Assembly (NCBI GenBank): GCA_022570795.1 | Contig: JAKUDP010000025.1 | Location: 263,001-327,000 of the forward strand | DNA length: 64,000 bases | Source of the DNA: Sphaerulina vaccinii | Taxonomy: Eukaryota > Ascomycota > Dothideomycetes > Mycosphaerellales > Mycosphaerellaceae | Direction: 5' to 3' | Part shown: in pieces, positions 40,940 through 51,739 of the stretch | How the letters are laid out: each line of letters begins with the position of its first letter | Position numbering within the stretch: position 1 is the stretch's first letter | Notes under the pieces: model-generated | Databases searched by the model: none | What the model was told of the DNA's origin: nothing | Seen by the model: only the letters and a program-made list of their open reading frames with translations | Made by a program: the position numbers and the translations under genes

Positions 40940-43900
40940 CTAAGCTGACTCTGACATTGCTGACATCTGGCCAACACTCCCATTGCCCATCATGGCACCT
41001 GCAGCTGTCCTTGTGCTGCTGTTGGCCTTACTAGTACCTTCGTCGAGCGCCTTCCTTCCCCAAGCTCCGCCACCCGGGGTGTGTATCACAATACGATCAC
41101 CCTTCTCGACCAAGACAGTGTTCTTGCCACCGATGTTGATCTCACTTCCGTCCTTTGCCCGGACCCATGTATTAAGCCCTCTCATGCCATCGCCACCCCC
41201 TTCCAGACCATACGGACTGAAAGCTCGTCGTTCACTTAGGATACTTGCTTTGATCGGCATAGAGAACTCGACATCACGTATAATGCCATCGCCTCCACTA
41301 TACTGACCAACACCGCCAGAGCCAGGTCGTAGACAGAAGCGCCGAAGTATAATGGGGTACCTCTTCTCCAAGATCTCCGGATCTGTGATTCTCGTGTTTG
41401 TCATATTCGTATGGACGCCAGATGTGCCTGGGCCGAAAGGACCTGCACCTGAGCCTCCACATATGGTCTCATAGAAGCCGAATGAGCTCCCAGGCTCGTC
41501 TGATCCGAAAGAGAAGTTGTTCATACAGCCTTGCGAGGCGGCCATAACACCAAAGGCCAGGAATACGACGTCCACAACGCGCTGCGAAGTAAGTACATTG
41601 CCGGCGCAGCAGGCTACTTTCGGACCGGGCTTCAGAAGTGATCGATCAGGCACGATGATCTTGTTCGATCGAATGGCCCCTTGATTCAGTGGCATATCGG
41701 CGCCTACCATACACCGCAGAGCATAGAGAATGCTCGAATGTGTGATCGCGATGGGCGCATTCCAGTTGCCGTACACCTCGCTGCCAGTACCAGTGAAGTC
41801 AAAGGTCGCCTCACCTGTGTCCGCATCTATGTCGACGTTCAGACGAATCGGTGTGCCGTCGTCCATATAATCGACCGCTTCGAGTGACTTGCCCCCATTC
41901 TGCTTTGCCACTCGCTTGAGCAGTGTTCGTACAGCAAGCTCAGACACACCTTGTATCTCTTGCATGTAGAACTGTACCACGTCCATGCCATAATCCGCAA
42001 TAAGGCTATGTATAAGCTGGGCTCCTCGATGGTTGGCTGCAATTTGTGCTCTTATATCACTGATGTTGTCTTGTAGACACCGTGTGCCACTGCAACCAGG
42101 ATGTTGTGCCGGTTCGAGCAGCTTTTGCGCAAGCTCTTCCTCCTTGAAGATGCCATTCTCGACTACCTTGAAGGCTTCGAAGACAGCGCCCTCTTCCCAC
42201 AACCATTTGGAGGTCGGTGGCATGGATCCAGGGAGAATACCACCTACATCAGCATGGTGGCCTCGGGATGCAGTCCAGAAGATGATTTCTACACCTGCCT
42301 CGTCAAACACAGGTGTGATCGTGGTCATGTCGGGTAAGTGAACACCGCCGCATACTGGTGAGTTGCTAAGTATGACATCTCCTGGGCGTAGGTCACCATT
42401 CCAGTGCTGTATCTGCCATTTCACGGCATAAGCCATCGACCCGATCATGGCAGGAACATGCGGAGCCTGGAGCTGTTAGTGAATGTGGCATGCACGATGG
42501 CAGGGACAACTTACATTGGCGACAAGACTGCCATCGGGTGAGAAGATAGTACAGCTGAAGTCAAGCCTTTCTTTGATGTTGGTGCTCACAGATGTTTTTT
42601 GAAGGGCTCGCCCCATTTGTTCTGCAATACCAGTGAAACGATGCCCAAAGATTGAGCGCTGTATTGGATCAGCTTCCGTTGCAGACACGCTTGCGGCCGG
42701 AGCTGTCGCGATGTCTATCAGTACCACATCGGACAAGATGTTCGCAGTTGTTCTAGGCTCGATGAGCAGAGTCTGAGTCGCGTCGATGATCAACGCCGGG
42801 CCAGGAATCTTGTGACCTGGATGCAGGTTGGAGAGTTCGAATACGGGCGTCTCGTGCCATTTGTCCTCGAAGTAAATCGGCTTTACCGTAGTGCTGGCCG
42901 CTTTCGTCCACTTGCTGATGGTTCTATGCTCATCGAAAGGCGATGCCGGTGGATCGATATTGCTCCTGCCGATGGCCCGTACGCGCACGTCGTCTACTAC
43001 CACATCAGCGTTGACGGGAGTGAATCCGAATTCTCTGTGATGCTTATCGACGAATTGCTGCAAGAAATCTTGGCCTTGCTCCTTGATCATGAGGGCGTTA
43101 TCACTACGCTGATATCGCATGTTGAGATACCGCTCGGCAATAATGCGGTCAGCTCGTATGCCTTGATCAGTTAGGGCATCTTCTGCTTTCTGTTCCAGGT
43201 CATCAAGTGTCTTCTTGAATTGCGCCAGGTTGTCATCTCGATACAGAGACGCTGCAGGCGCCTGTTCTTCGTGCACCACATCCGCAAGCGCCATGCCATA
43301 TGCAGAAAGGATCGAAGAGTACTTGTGGATAAGGACCCGCTTCACGCCTAGGAGTCGTGCTATAGAAGTCGCATGCTGTCCTCCAGCACCACCAAAGGAG
43401 GCAAGATTGTGCTTGGCAGCATCGAAACCTTTGGCTTCTGTCAAAGCACGGATCGGTCTGCACATTGCCTCGTTGGCGACTGTCAGGAAGCCGAGCGCCA
43501 CGTCCTCGATCGAGAGCTGTTTGCCAGTGTCCGCGTTAATCTCAGCGGCCATCCGCTGGAACAGACTTCGGCTGGCTTCCACGTCAAGAGGCAGATCCTC
43601 AGAAGGCCCAAAGATCTTTGGAAAGTAGTCCGGAACAATGCGACCGAGCACGACATTCGCATCCGTCACTGTGAGAGGGCCACCTTTTCTGTAGCACGCC
43701 GGTCCTGGATGACTTGAAGCTGACTCTGGACCTACGGCGAACATGCCATTTCTCCATGAGAGGATACTGCCGCCACCTGCAGCCACGGTGTTGATGTCAA
43801 GTTGAGGACTTTGTATGGCCACTCCAGCGGTGGTGTTCTCGAAGATATGCTCGAAGCTGCCAGCGTATCGAGAGACATCTGTTGATGTCCCGCCCATGTC

Positions 43901-44878
43901 GAAACCGATGACTGGCGTGCCATCTTGTGCATCATACGAGGTCTTTGCATAGCCCACGACTCCTCCTGCCGGCCCTGATAGTACCGCCCGCAAGCCAGCA
44001 AGGCGCGTAAACTCTACAAGACCGCCATCGCTCTGCATGAATTCACACCTCGCACCGGAGTCGTATAAGTCAACGAAGCCAGATTGGAAGCCGTTGATAT
44101 ACTCTTTGATCTTTGGTGTGAGGTATGCGTCGGCGTTCGCTGAGTGGCCACGTGGGACGATCTTGACCACAGGCATAAGCACGGATGAGAGTGAGATCTG
44201 CGTGAATCCAATCTCTGAAGCCAGCTGACCCACGATCTGCTCGTGCTGAGGATACGTGTAAGAATGCATCAAGCAGACTGCCAGGGATCGAATGCCCTGG
44301 TCGAAGGCTGATTGGAGAGAATGCTTCGTCTTTGCCACGTCTATAGGCTTCAAGACGCGTACGACCTCGCCAGTGACTCCATGGACCAGATTCGCATCCT
44401 CAGCGACTTCGATCTCTGGCTGTTCTCGTCGTTCGGTCCATGCCTCTAAAGTGACGCGTTCGGAAACTTCGATAACTGTCTTGTGTAAGATCTCCGGCCT
44501 ATTGATAGCCAGATCGAACATGTGAGGACGAGATTGATTGCCAATAGTGAGAAGATCTGCGAAGCCCTCGGTGACCACGAATGCCGTCTCTGCCCCCTTT
44601 CGTTCTAGCAGAGCATTCGTGGCCACAGTCGTGCCCATCTTGATCGAGTCGACCGAGTCTAGCGGAATCTTCTCATGCTTCGGGTATGCTTGACCTGTGG
44701 CTTTCTCCAGCACTCTTCGGATAGCTTCAACTGGCGCATCTGCATAGTTTGCTGGGTCGACCGACAGCAGTTTGATGACAATATCATCTTGGCCGGGAAC
44801 TTTTGCAATGCAGTCTGTGAAGGTCCCGCCGCGATCTATGGAGATGCATATTCCAGGGGTCTCTGCTGTGGCGATCAT
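40940..44878 (-). CDS. OXP1: 5-oxoprolinase-like HyuA-HyuB fusion enzyme
   Basis: Two exons, 44878-42515 and 42466-40940, are joined across a 48-base intron (GTAAGT, CACTAAC branch, CCAG). They give 1296 residues, close to yeast Oxp1. The HyuA half starts CISIDRGGTFTDCIAKVPGQ, the ATP-binding DxGGTFTD motif, followed by MGTTVATNALLERKGAETAF and NQSRPHMFDLAI. GFDMGGTSTDVSRY is the second phosphate-binding loop. The HyuB half includes QHWNGDLRPGDVILSNSPVC and GGVHLPDMTTITPVF, and ends with GDRIVIHTPGGGAWG. 5-Oxoprolinase hydrolyses 5-oxo-L-proline to glutamate at the cost of ATP in the glutathione cycle. Fungi also keep hydantoinase/N-methylhydantoinase-like paralogs with the same layout, so substrate assignment is moderate. 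It is cytosolic. Confidence 0.9.
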
Positions 44879-45446
44879 GATGGCTGGTGTGGTAGACTCA
44901 TCACTTCATGGTCAGCGAGCTATGCTCATATTGACATATCTCTTGAGGTCATTCGGCCAAGCTGGTCGTTCGCCGAGCTAGGAGCATATGTGACCTGAGA
45001 GGAGCTCCTTCGCCGTGGCTTGTGGAGCTCCGCATCGCGTCTTATCGTATGTGCCAACGTTGTACGCGCCAGTGGTCCATCAAAGTGAGGTAGCAAGCTG
45101 GCAGAAAGTTTCGACACGCGCCTGCTGCTGTTCACTGACGCGACTTTGGGAACTTGATGTTCGAAGGACGTGCAAACGGGAAACGAGAAATGGGCATTGA
45201 GGCTTACGTAAGAAATAAGAGGTGTCCTCAATAACCATGCGATGGACAAGATGTTCTTGCACTGGAACATCCCGATAACGAGGCGCCATGGCTTGTGGCT
45301 GTGCCCTGCTAATGGGCCTCACATGCAGCTGGAGCTGTATAAAGCCCATAATGAGAACAGGATCCTGCCACAAAAGGCGTCGAATACTGTACACGCTCTC
45401 ATCATCTGGCAAGTTGCGTCGAATCTCGAGCCTGTTAGCGAACGAA
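44879..45446. other. Intergenic between divergent genes
   Basis: The gap lies between the oxoprolinase start and the broken CorA-like gene. No gene or repeat is supported here. Confidence 0.45.
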
Positions 45447-46533
45447 ATGGCAGACAGAGACGTGGAGCTCGGGTCGATTGACGTTGCTCATGTGCATCGT
45501 ACTGGCACCAGCGGTGACAGCGACCATACACAGGTCGCTCTGGACTTGGACGGCTCTGAACAGGCTTTGGACGGAGCTCTGTCAGACGAGATCGAGGAGC
45601 AGATCAAAAAGTTGCCAAAAGACAAGCGGGAACTGATTGAAACACTGGGCATGCAATGCCACATTGATCCTCGATTCTTCCGCGAGCAAATCGGCGACTA
45701 ACGTTCTACAATAGGAATGACCCGTGGGTGAAGCTATCTTCTCCATTGGTAGAGACAACATCACAGCCATTCATGACTTTCCCCTTCTTACGAGCTCGTC
45801 ATTTTGACAGCGAGCAGGACTTCGAGGCGGCTGAGATACAGAGTGGCATGTTCAATGTCCTGCGTCGTCTGGACAGTGATAGAAGCCGAGTATCTCTGAA
45901 AAGCTGGACGGAGTCGCTGGATGCCAGCATCACCTTATCCCGGTCCAAGGCAGCAATATGGGTACGACCGAAGACTCCGGCACATCCGATAACTGCTGTC
46001 ATTCTTGCCGATCCAACGGTTTCCGCAGGGTGCCCTCTCTGGGGAGGAATCGAGATGACTCCAGAAAGTATGACGCCGAGCAACCACAATGCCACTTCCT
46101 GTCATGAAGCCGACCGCCAAACAAAGTCGCACTTTCATCAAATTGTGGACGTTTACACTGGCTTGTCCCCACTAGATCTGCACACGATAATGTGTGATGA
46201 GAAATCCATCGCGTTTCATACTTGCAAGATCATAATCAAGGAATGGCTTGTTGTAATTCAGCACATGATAAGTATGCTCAGTGTCACGCAGTGGACTTTT
46301 TCGAAGCCATCGTGGGCTCAGACCCACGGGACATGCATCGGCTAAGTAGAAAAACAGCCCCTTGGCAACGCAACATCTACTACTACCAGAAAATGGTTGA
46401 GCAGTCCATGGAGCAGCTGCTCGAGCCTACAGCCAGGAATAATCAGAGAACCTCTCCCATTCATCCTCCTCCTCCTCTAGCATCAAGGATTTTTTACTAC
46501 TCTCGGGATGCAACCTCTTCCTCCCAGTCGTAG
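45447..46533 (+). pseudogene. CorA-like domain protein gene with two frameshifts
   Basis: The first part (ATG at 45447, MADRDVELGS...) reaches ELIETLGMQCHIDPRFFREQ, the opening of fungal CorA-like proteins, and then stops at 45699. The protein continues in a second frame as LTFYNRNDPWVKLSS, DSDRSRVSLKSWTESLDASI and PITAVILADPTVSAGCPLWG. It reaches IIIKEWLVVIQHMISMLSVT, another family block. Near the TTTTT at 46294 it changes frame again to EAIVGSDPRDMHRLSRKTAP and WQRNIYYYQKMVEQSMEQLL, the expected next block. No GT..AG intron fits either switch. The usual C-terminal membrane helices are absent. Two shifts in one gene favour a true pseudogene over assembly error. Confidence 0.6.
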
Positions 46534-46687
46534 GACTCCACCAATATCGATTCAATCGGCCTTCAGGAATGTGATCAGGGTGTCTTGAGTAGCAATAAGG
46601 ATGATTGCATTGTTGAGAAGGTGGGACTTTGCCTGTAATGATATCGATACAGGAGGCGAGAGCGGACTTAGAAGGGAGGATGCCCAT
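46427..46687 (-). CDS. Possible small protein, 86 residues, overlapping the CorA-like relic
   Basis: An ATG-started frame runs MGILPSKSALASCIDIITGK to the acidic, aromatic end EEEEDEWERFSDYSWL. The composition is plausible for a protein. It overlaps the 3' end of the broken plus-strand gene by about 107 bases, and only one of the two need be coding there. The family is not recognised. Evidence is limited to frame and composition. Confidence 0.3.
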   Translation of the reverse strand: MGILPSKSALASCIDIITGKVPPSQQCNHPYCYSRHPDHIPEGRLNRYWWSPTTGRKRLHPESSKKSLMLEEEEDEWERFSDYSWL

Positions 46688-46939
46688 TGTTGCTTGATGG
46701 TCGTGGTGCTGTAGCGTCTGCTCTTGTTGCTGCTGATCTGGTCTAGCTTATGGTCAGGAATTGATTAATGTCAAAGGTGAGAGCTGTGAGAATGATTAGG
46801 TCCTTTTACATGGCGATCGTCTACAGCATTCACGAGACATTCGTGTCGTGTCGTAAGTGTCATACAGATCTCATCTACAATGTCTAGATACCAGCACCAA
46901 ACAGATTTGTTTTGACTCATCACTCGCCGTCTAGTCCAT

Positions 46940-47565
46940 TCATCCTTTCGATCCACTGATCCTCTTGCACCATCTGCAAGCTTTCGCCCTCCAGCTCACG
47001 ATCTTCCCACACCTACTGCATACACTGCTTGCACTGCTTGTCACAATCTTCTTGCCTGTCGAGTCCTCGCCCTCAAATCTGATGCCTTTCCTTCGTTTCT
47101 GTCTCATAGGTGATCCATCGGCCGTCGTCCCTCGTGAGATCGTAGTGAATGCCTCGTCAACACGTGCAAGCTGCTCTGGAACATGTGCTGAGAAGCTATG
47201 ACTGTCTCGTAGTGGTCTGTCGAACAGAGGAATCTGAAGTGGTTCAGGTACTTGTCTCATTCTGCTTCTCGCAACTCGTTTCTTGAACTTCATGCTACTT
47301 TCTCGTTCATAATCGTGATCCCAGTCAGCGGCCAATCTTCTCGTAGTAGGTGAGTCCGTTGCGCTTCCTTTGTAACTGAATCAGGTGTCGGTATGGGCAT
47401 GACTTGTGGCAGAGGTCGAACGTACTCTGGATGTGCGGGATGTTCTTTCGGGATCGCTAATGCTGGCATTGTCGATGGTGGAATGTGGAAGATTTCTTCT
47501 GACGCCTTGTTCTTGTGAGATGATGAGAAGCAGTTGCCCATCTTTGTTCGGAACTTGGATTTCAT
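46940..47565 (-). CDS. Putative N-myristoylated protein with C-terminal zinc ribbon
   Basis: Exons 47565-47426 and 47375-46940 are joined across a 50-base intron with a strong GTACGT donor and TTCAG acceptor. The result is 191 residues, or 183 if the second ATG (47541) is used. The second ATG gives MGNCFSSSHKNK, a textbook N-myristoylation start with an adjacent palmitoylatable cysteine, so I favour it. The middle is polar with basic patches (MKFKKRVARSRMRQ). The C-terminus CSRCGKIVSWRAKACRWCKR is a CX2CX10CX2C zinc knuckle. Together these suggest a membrane-tethered, metal-binding adaptor. The family is not recognised. The unspliced first frame also reads fairly well past the donor, which leaves the intron somewhat uncertain. 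Confidence 0.6.
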
Positions 47566-49016
47566 GGTGAGGTGTGAGTAGTGAAAGGTGAGATCTCGTG
47601 GGTATATGCGACGTTGCGATCAGGAGAGGACAAAAACCTCCTGCCCTTGCGCGGTGGGTGTTGTGCCTTTATTTGGAGTTTCCCCACTGGGTTCTCGACG
47701 GCGGTCGAGGGCCAATTGGGTTTGATGACAGATCATGGTATCCTGGCTGTTTTGTGATCGACTTGATCTGGTTGATGATGTGCAGCAAGCAATAATGAAG
47801 TGCGCGAGCTGTCTTCACTGAGATTCGGCTTCACTCACTCTTGTATGCTGCTGGAAGCGAGGTGAGCATTGTAGAGACCAAAAGTGCTGCATGGGCATGG
47901 AAGTGGTGCTTGTGAATGATGAGCAAGGTATACCCAGGTATACATGGTAGGTAAGCATCGGCGTCGCTGCTGACTGGCACAGCTTGTTGCGAGCTTGTGC
48001 GAGCTTATACCGCTGTCGCGTGACTTTCGAGCGTTTGCTTGTGATCGTGATGAAGTCCCGCCAGATGTCAGATCTGCTTGCTCAATCATCAGACCAGATG
48101 CGTCCGTAGCTAACTTGCCTAAACCGCGATCAGTAGCATACAGCAGCAATGCTGCCATTTCACTCCTAGAATGACTGTATCGTCAACGCAAAAGCTCAAG
48201 GACTTCATCCAGCTGCGACTTACTAGGAAGAGACAGCGCCAGGGCAGAATCGACACAACATTGAGGACTCCAAGACTGCCAACAACATCGCCATCTCCAC
48301 CTAGATGCCAAAGACCATCAACATCGTCTTCCTCTCGTGAGCCGTCAATACACACGGTTGTCATTAGGAAGCAGGCCTCAACCAGTACCATCGCCTCAGG
48401 AGCCGATGTCAACCGCATTTCTGCATAGTGCACCTTACGTGGTCGGCACGTAGATATCGACAGATCAGATGTGAGACAGCGGAGTTCCCAGCAGGATCAT
48501 GGGCGTAGCGGTAGCGCAGCAAGATCATGATCCTTGAGCTATGGCTTCTTATCGTCTGTAGCTCGACCATACTTCCTCAGTATCATAAATCTTGTGTATA
48601 GTGCTTTCCAATTTGACATGCCGGGTCCGTGATGCTGCATAGTAAGTATCAGCTCGTCAAGGGTGAGAGCCGGAATGTGGTGCCCAGAAATGTAGTATGA
48701 TGATGTCTGTGATGCAGAATGAAGCTGAAGTGTTCAAATATACCATCTACGCTAACCTGTTCCCTGTTCCTGCTGCCAAGCTGCAGCTTCACCAGCCACC
48801 GGGGAAGGAGCTCTCGCGACAAGCTCTCTCGATCTCGACTCTCCGCGAACAAACACCATTCCACAGCGAACTCTTCTACCTTGTCGTCGACCAGCGGAGA
48901 CCGGTCGCATAGCATACGCGCTCATTTCGACACACTCGTTACCCGCCAATTCCTGCTATCGCGCCGACAGACATCACCGATACTCCCAGCCACACACTTT
49001 CTAGCACTTCGAAGCA
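47566..49016. other. Intergenic, one weak ORF
   Basis: About 1.45 kb. A plus-strand ATG frame at 48171-48428 encodes 85 residues (MTVSSTQKLKDFIQLRLTRK..., Ser/Pro/Arg-rich). It has no recognisable feature and overlaps open antisense frames, so I do not call it a gene. The right end carries the BTB gene promoter. Confidence 0.45.
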
Positions 49017-50215
49017 ATGGCCGACACTGAGGGAGAGGTCATCATTGAGGATGAGACCGCCGTTGATGAGGAGATGGGCGAGAATGTCGAGACAGTCGTC
49101 GATGAGACTGCGCCAGGCGGCCTCGAGGACATTGAGCCAACGATTCCTACTCGCGTCACCTTCTTAGAGTGAGTATACTTATGAACGACATATGTCGCAT
49201 TGCAGGAATTGACACATATGGTCTCAGCTATCTGCGATCACCAATCGTCGAGCTCATCATCGGATCTGGCGGGAGCGAATCCACCCTCTATGCCCACCAA
49301 GGACTTCTGATCAGCTCTCCATTCTTCGCGGAAGCTTGCGCACAGTTCTCCGACTCTGCATCCCGCCGGCGCATCGAGTTGCAGCAGGATGATGAAGCTG
49401 CGACAGCTTCAGTTCTCGAGTACCTGTACAAGGGCGACTACTTCCCAGCCCTTCAGGGCAACACGAACCTTGAATACGATCAGACAGTACCTTCTCCCGA
49501 CAACGATGGTGTTGGTCTTCTGCGCCACGCCAGAATCTACACACTTGCGCAGAAGTTCGGTCTTCCTCAGCTCGCAGCACTTGCGCACAAGAAGATTCAC
49601 CTTACACAATCTACAGCCAAGGGCGAGATCGCATACGCGCGTTTCGTCTACAAGGAGACCAGCGTCGACGACGAGAGTATCAGGAAGCCAGTCGCTGCAT
49701 TCTGGGCTACCAGAAGTCATGTATTGCGCCACGAGGCCGAACACGAGTTCAAGAGAATGTGCCTCGAGTTCCCACAGTTCGGTTACGATGTGCTCAGCTT
49801 GGTGCTCGACGCACAAGAGAAGAGAAGTCAGAGAGCCGAAGGAGGCAGCACTGCCGGGCCTGCCGGCAGGAAGAGACAAAGGATAAGTCTACATCTGGAA
49901 CTGATTGAGCAGACATCACAAACTGACTTGTATTTCAGACCGTGCTCTGAACTTCGGACCGCGACCATGTATCATTTCGTGTGTAATTGTGCAAAACGCG
50001 ACCACTGTACTGTATCTTGGGCTCCGGATGTACAATCGAAATATACTCATATCATCAAGTTCCCTCAACATATCAAGGTACCTAAGTTGAACGTCTCTAC
50101 TGATGACAGCAGCAGCATTACGACACGACATCTTCGTAGCTTCTGCTACTTTGTTCCAGACCATCGCACTTTGAAACGAACGGAACGGAAGACAGCTGTT
50201 AAGCTAAAAGTATAA
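49017..50215 (+). CDS. BTB/POZ domain protein
   Basis: Exon 1 (49017-49168) encodes an acidic N-terminus. A 59-base intron (GTGAGT to CTCAG) leads to exon 2 from 49228. The join gives FLDYLRSPIVELIIGSGGSE, then LYAHQGLLISSPFFAEACAQ and ATASVLEYLYKGDYFPAL, the BTB fold pattern with the AHQ/S..F element. YTLAQKFGLPQLAALAHKKI is the typical post-BTB helix. BTB domains dimerise or bind cullin-3; the partner here is unknown. GPAGRKRQR near 49870 looks like a nuclear signal and possibly the natural end. The frame stays open to 50215, but the residues after that point look less protein-like. A further intron near 49885-49938 (TTTCAG acceptor) is possible, so the C-terminus is uncertain. Confidence 0.8.
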
Positions 50216-50418
50216 CATACTTCCATCGATCCATGTTCAAGCTATTCCCTGGACTACATCTTACCAGGCAGGCAACCTACAACGACGCATCTGCATCTGA
50301 AACCTCCTGTTCCTTCCGCATACTTCCCATCTTCTGACGATACTAGTCACACGGTCTCACAACATAACGTCCTCGCATCACCTCGCATGCGTAGGTATAT
50401 AAACAGACACCTCACTCA

Positions 50419-51451
50419 ATGTTCACACGAATCCGCTCCTTCTCCAATCGTGGCCTTCCAGCATCCCCTCGAAAGTCTGTAGACTTCTCTTTCCGACTCG
50501 ATACGCCTCTTGCACCCCCACCTCGCGATAGCTTGGAGAAAGAAGAACTTCGAAGTGCATCTTTCGATCCAGATCCCATTGAACTTGGAGACGATAATAC
50601 GTTGAAAAGCTACCTCGATCCACTCTCGAAATCACCTCTGTCACCGAATATGTCGAATACACAGTATAATCAGATCGGAACGAGGCACAAGTCGCTGGAG
50701 GATTCACCTATCGGAGAAATCGACTTCTTGACGACCTCTAGAGCGTTAGGGGATGTCAAGGGAAAGAAGGTGCTGGATCTTGCGTGTGGAATTGGGAGAT
50801 GGAGTCGTTGGTGTGTGGAGCATGGAGCCGAGAGCGTTGTGGGCATTGATATCAGTGAGGCTATGATTGAAGGGGCGTATGCGATGCGGGGGACACTTGA
50901 AGACGGGTTAAGAGAGAGGTTGGATTTCAGCGTGGGTGATTGTAGTCTACCTTTAGGACTTGAAGATGAAGGAAAGTTTGATTTGGTGTTGGGGGCTTGG
51001 TATTGTGAGTGTCTATGAGTGTATGTGGTGACTATAATGCTAATCTGTGAGTATAGTAAGCTACGCTCCTGACCACTCTACTCTGGTCACTATGTTCAAG
51101 AACATCTTCAACAACCTCAGACCCGGAGGACGATTCGTAGGAGTTGTGCCGAATTCTTTCTGTCCGATGTATGAGGCGTACGAATACTATGGTGTAAGGA
51201 TGGAGCCTCTGCAAGAAGTCGGTCTCGGGCTGGTGAAATGCAAGTTTCAGTATAAGCCGGATAATGTTGTGTTTGAGACCTTCAGTCGCTCGCACACGCT
51301 GATTGAGAAGGCTGCAGAAGAAGCTGGAATGGGTAGTGTGAAATGGATACCGTATATCCTGCCGAGAGATGACAGAGAGGAGAGTGGGTTTTGGGATGAG
51401 TGGAAGTTGAGGCCGCATTCGATTGTGTTGGAGTGTGTGAAGGTAGAATGA
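50419..51451 (+). CDS. Class I SAM-dependent methyltransferase
   Basis: Exons 50419-51004 and 51057-51451 flank a 52-base intron (GTGAGT, GCTAAT branch, TATAG) and encode 326 residues. Motif I KVLDLACGIGRWSRWCVEHG binds S-adenosylmethionine. The acidic loop AESVVGIDISEAMIEGA follows, and then KFDLVLGAWY, whose codons continue across the splice into LSYAPDHSTL. MFKNIFNNLRPGGRFVGVVP is the usual post-motif. The layout is that of UbiE/MenG-like or toxin-type small-molecule methyltransferases; the substrate cannot be told. The first 90 residues are an unstructured Ser/Pro-rich leader (RIRSFSNRGLPASPRKSVDF) that could include a weak mitochondrial signal. Confidence 0.88.
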
Positions 51452-51656
51452 TAGTAACCATTAATGCCGTATGAGAGACGAGGTGTGATACTCAACCGCT
51501 GTTCAGCTGAGGACGAACAGCGATTCTCCGCCCAGTTTCTGTCTCCAGTTCTCATCCTGTCTCCGATCCTCGACCTCATTCGAGTATGCTTTGTCTGCGA
51601 TGTTGCTGGCGTGGTCGTCGAAGTATCCGTGAGAGTGGCTTGGCAAGTTGGCAAAG

Positions 51657-51673
51657 TCGCGTGGCAGTCGCGT
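51657..51673 (+). promoter_or_regulatory. Two TCGCGT boxes upstream of dUTPase (MCB-like)
   Basis: TCGCGT occurs at 51657-51662 and 51668-51673, about 80 and 70 bases before the dUTPase ATG. This is one base off the MluI cell-cycle box ACGCGT bound by MBF (Mbp1/Swi6). DNA-precursor genes including dUTPase are classical MBF targets in yeasts. Binding here is inference only. Confidence 0.3.
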
Positions 51674-51739
51674 TCTTGACCCTTGCGCCTTCGCGTCTCT
51701 CTCACTTCTCTTTCCTCCACTTTGCACTTGCACTAAACA

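Noticed and set aside
42467..42514. Two separate hydantoinase A and B genes, as in bacteria
   Set aside because: A 48-base intron with GTAAGT, CACTAAC and CCAG joins them in phase into the usual eukaryotic fusion.
48171..48428. An 85-codon ATG frame, Ser/Arg/Pro-rich
   Set aside because: There is no domain or signal, antisense frames are equally open, and no splice context is seen. Noted in the intergenic entry only.
51005..51056. A possible early stop in the methyltransferase (unspliced frame ends at 51018)
   Set aside because: A standard GTGAGT intron with a branch site restores the frame and the family motif, so the gene is intact.
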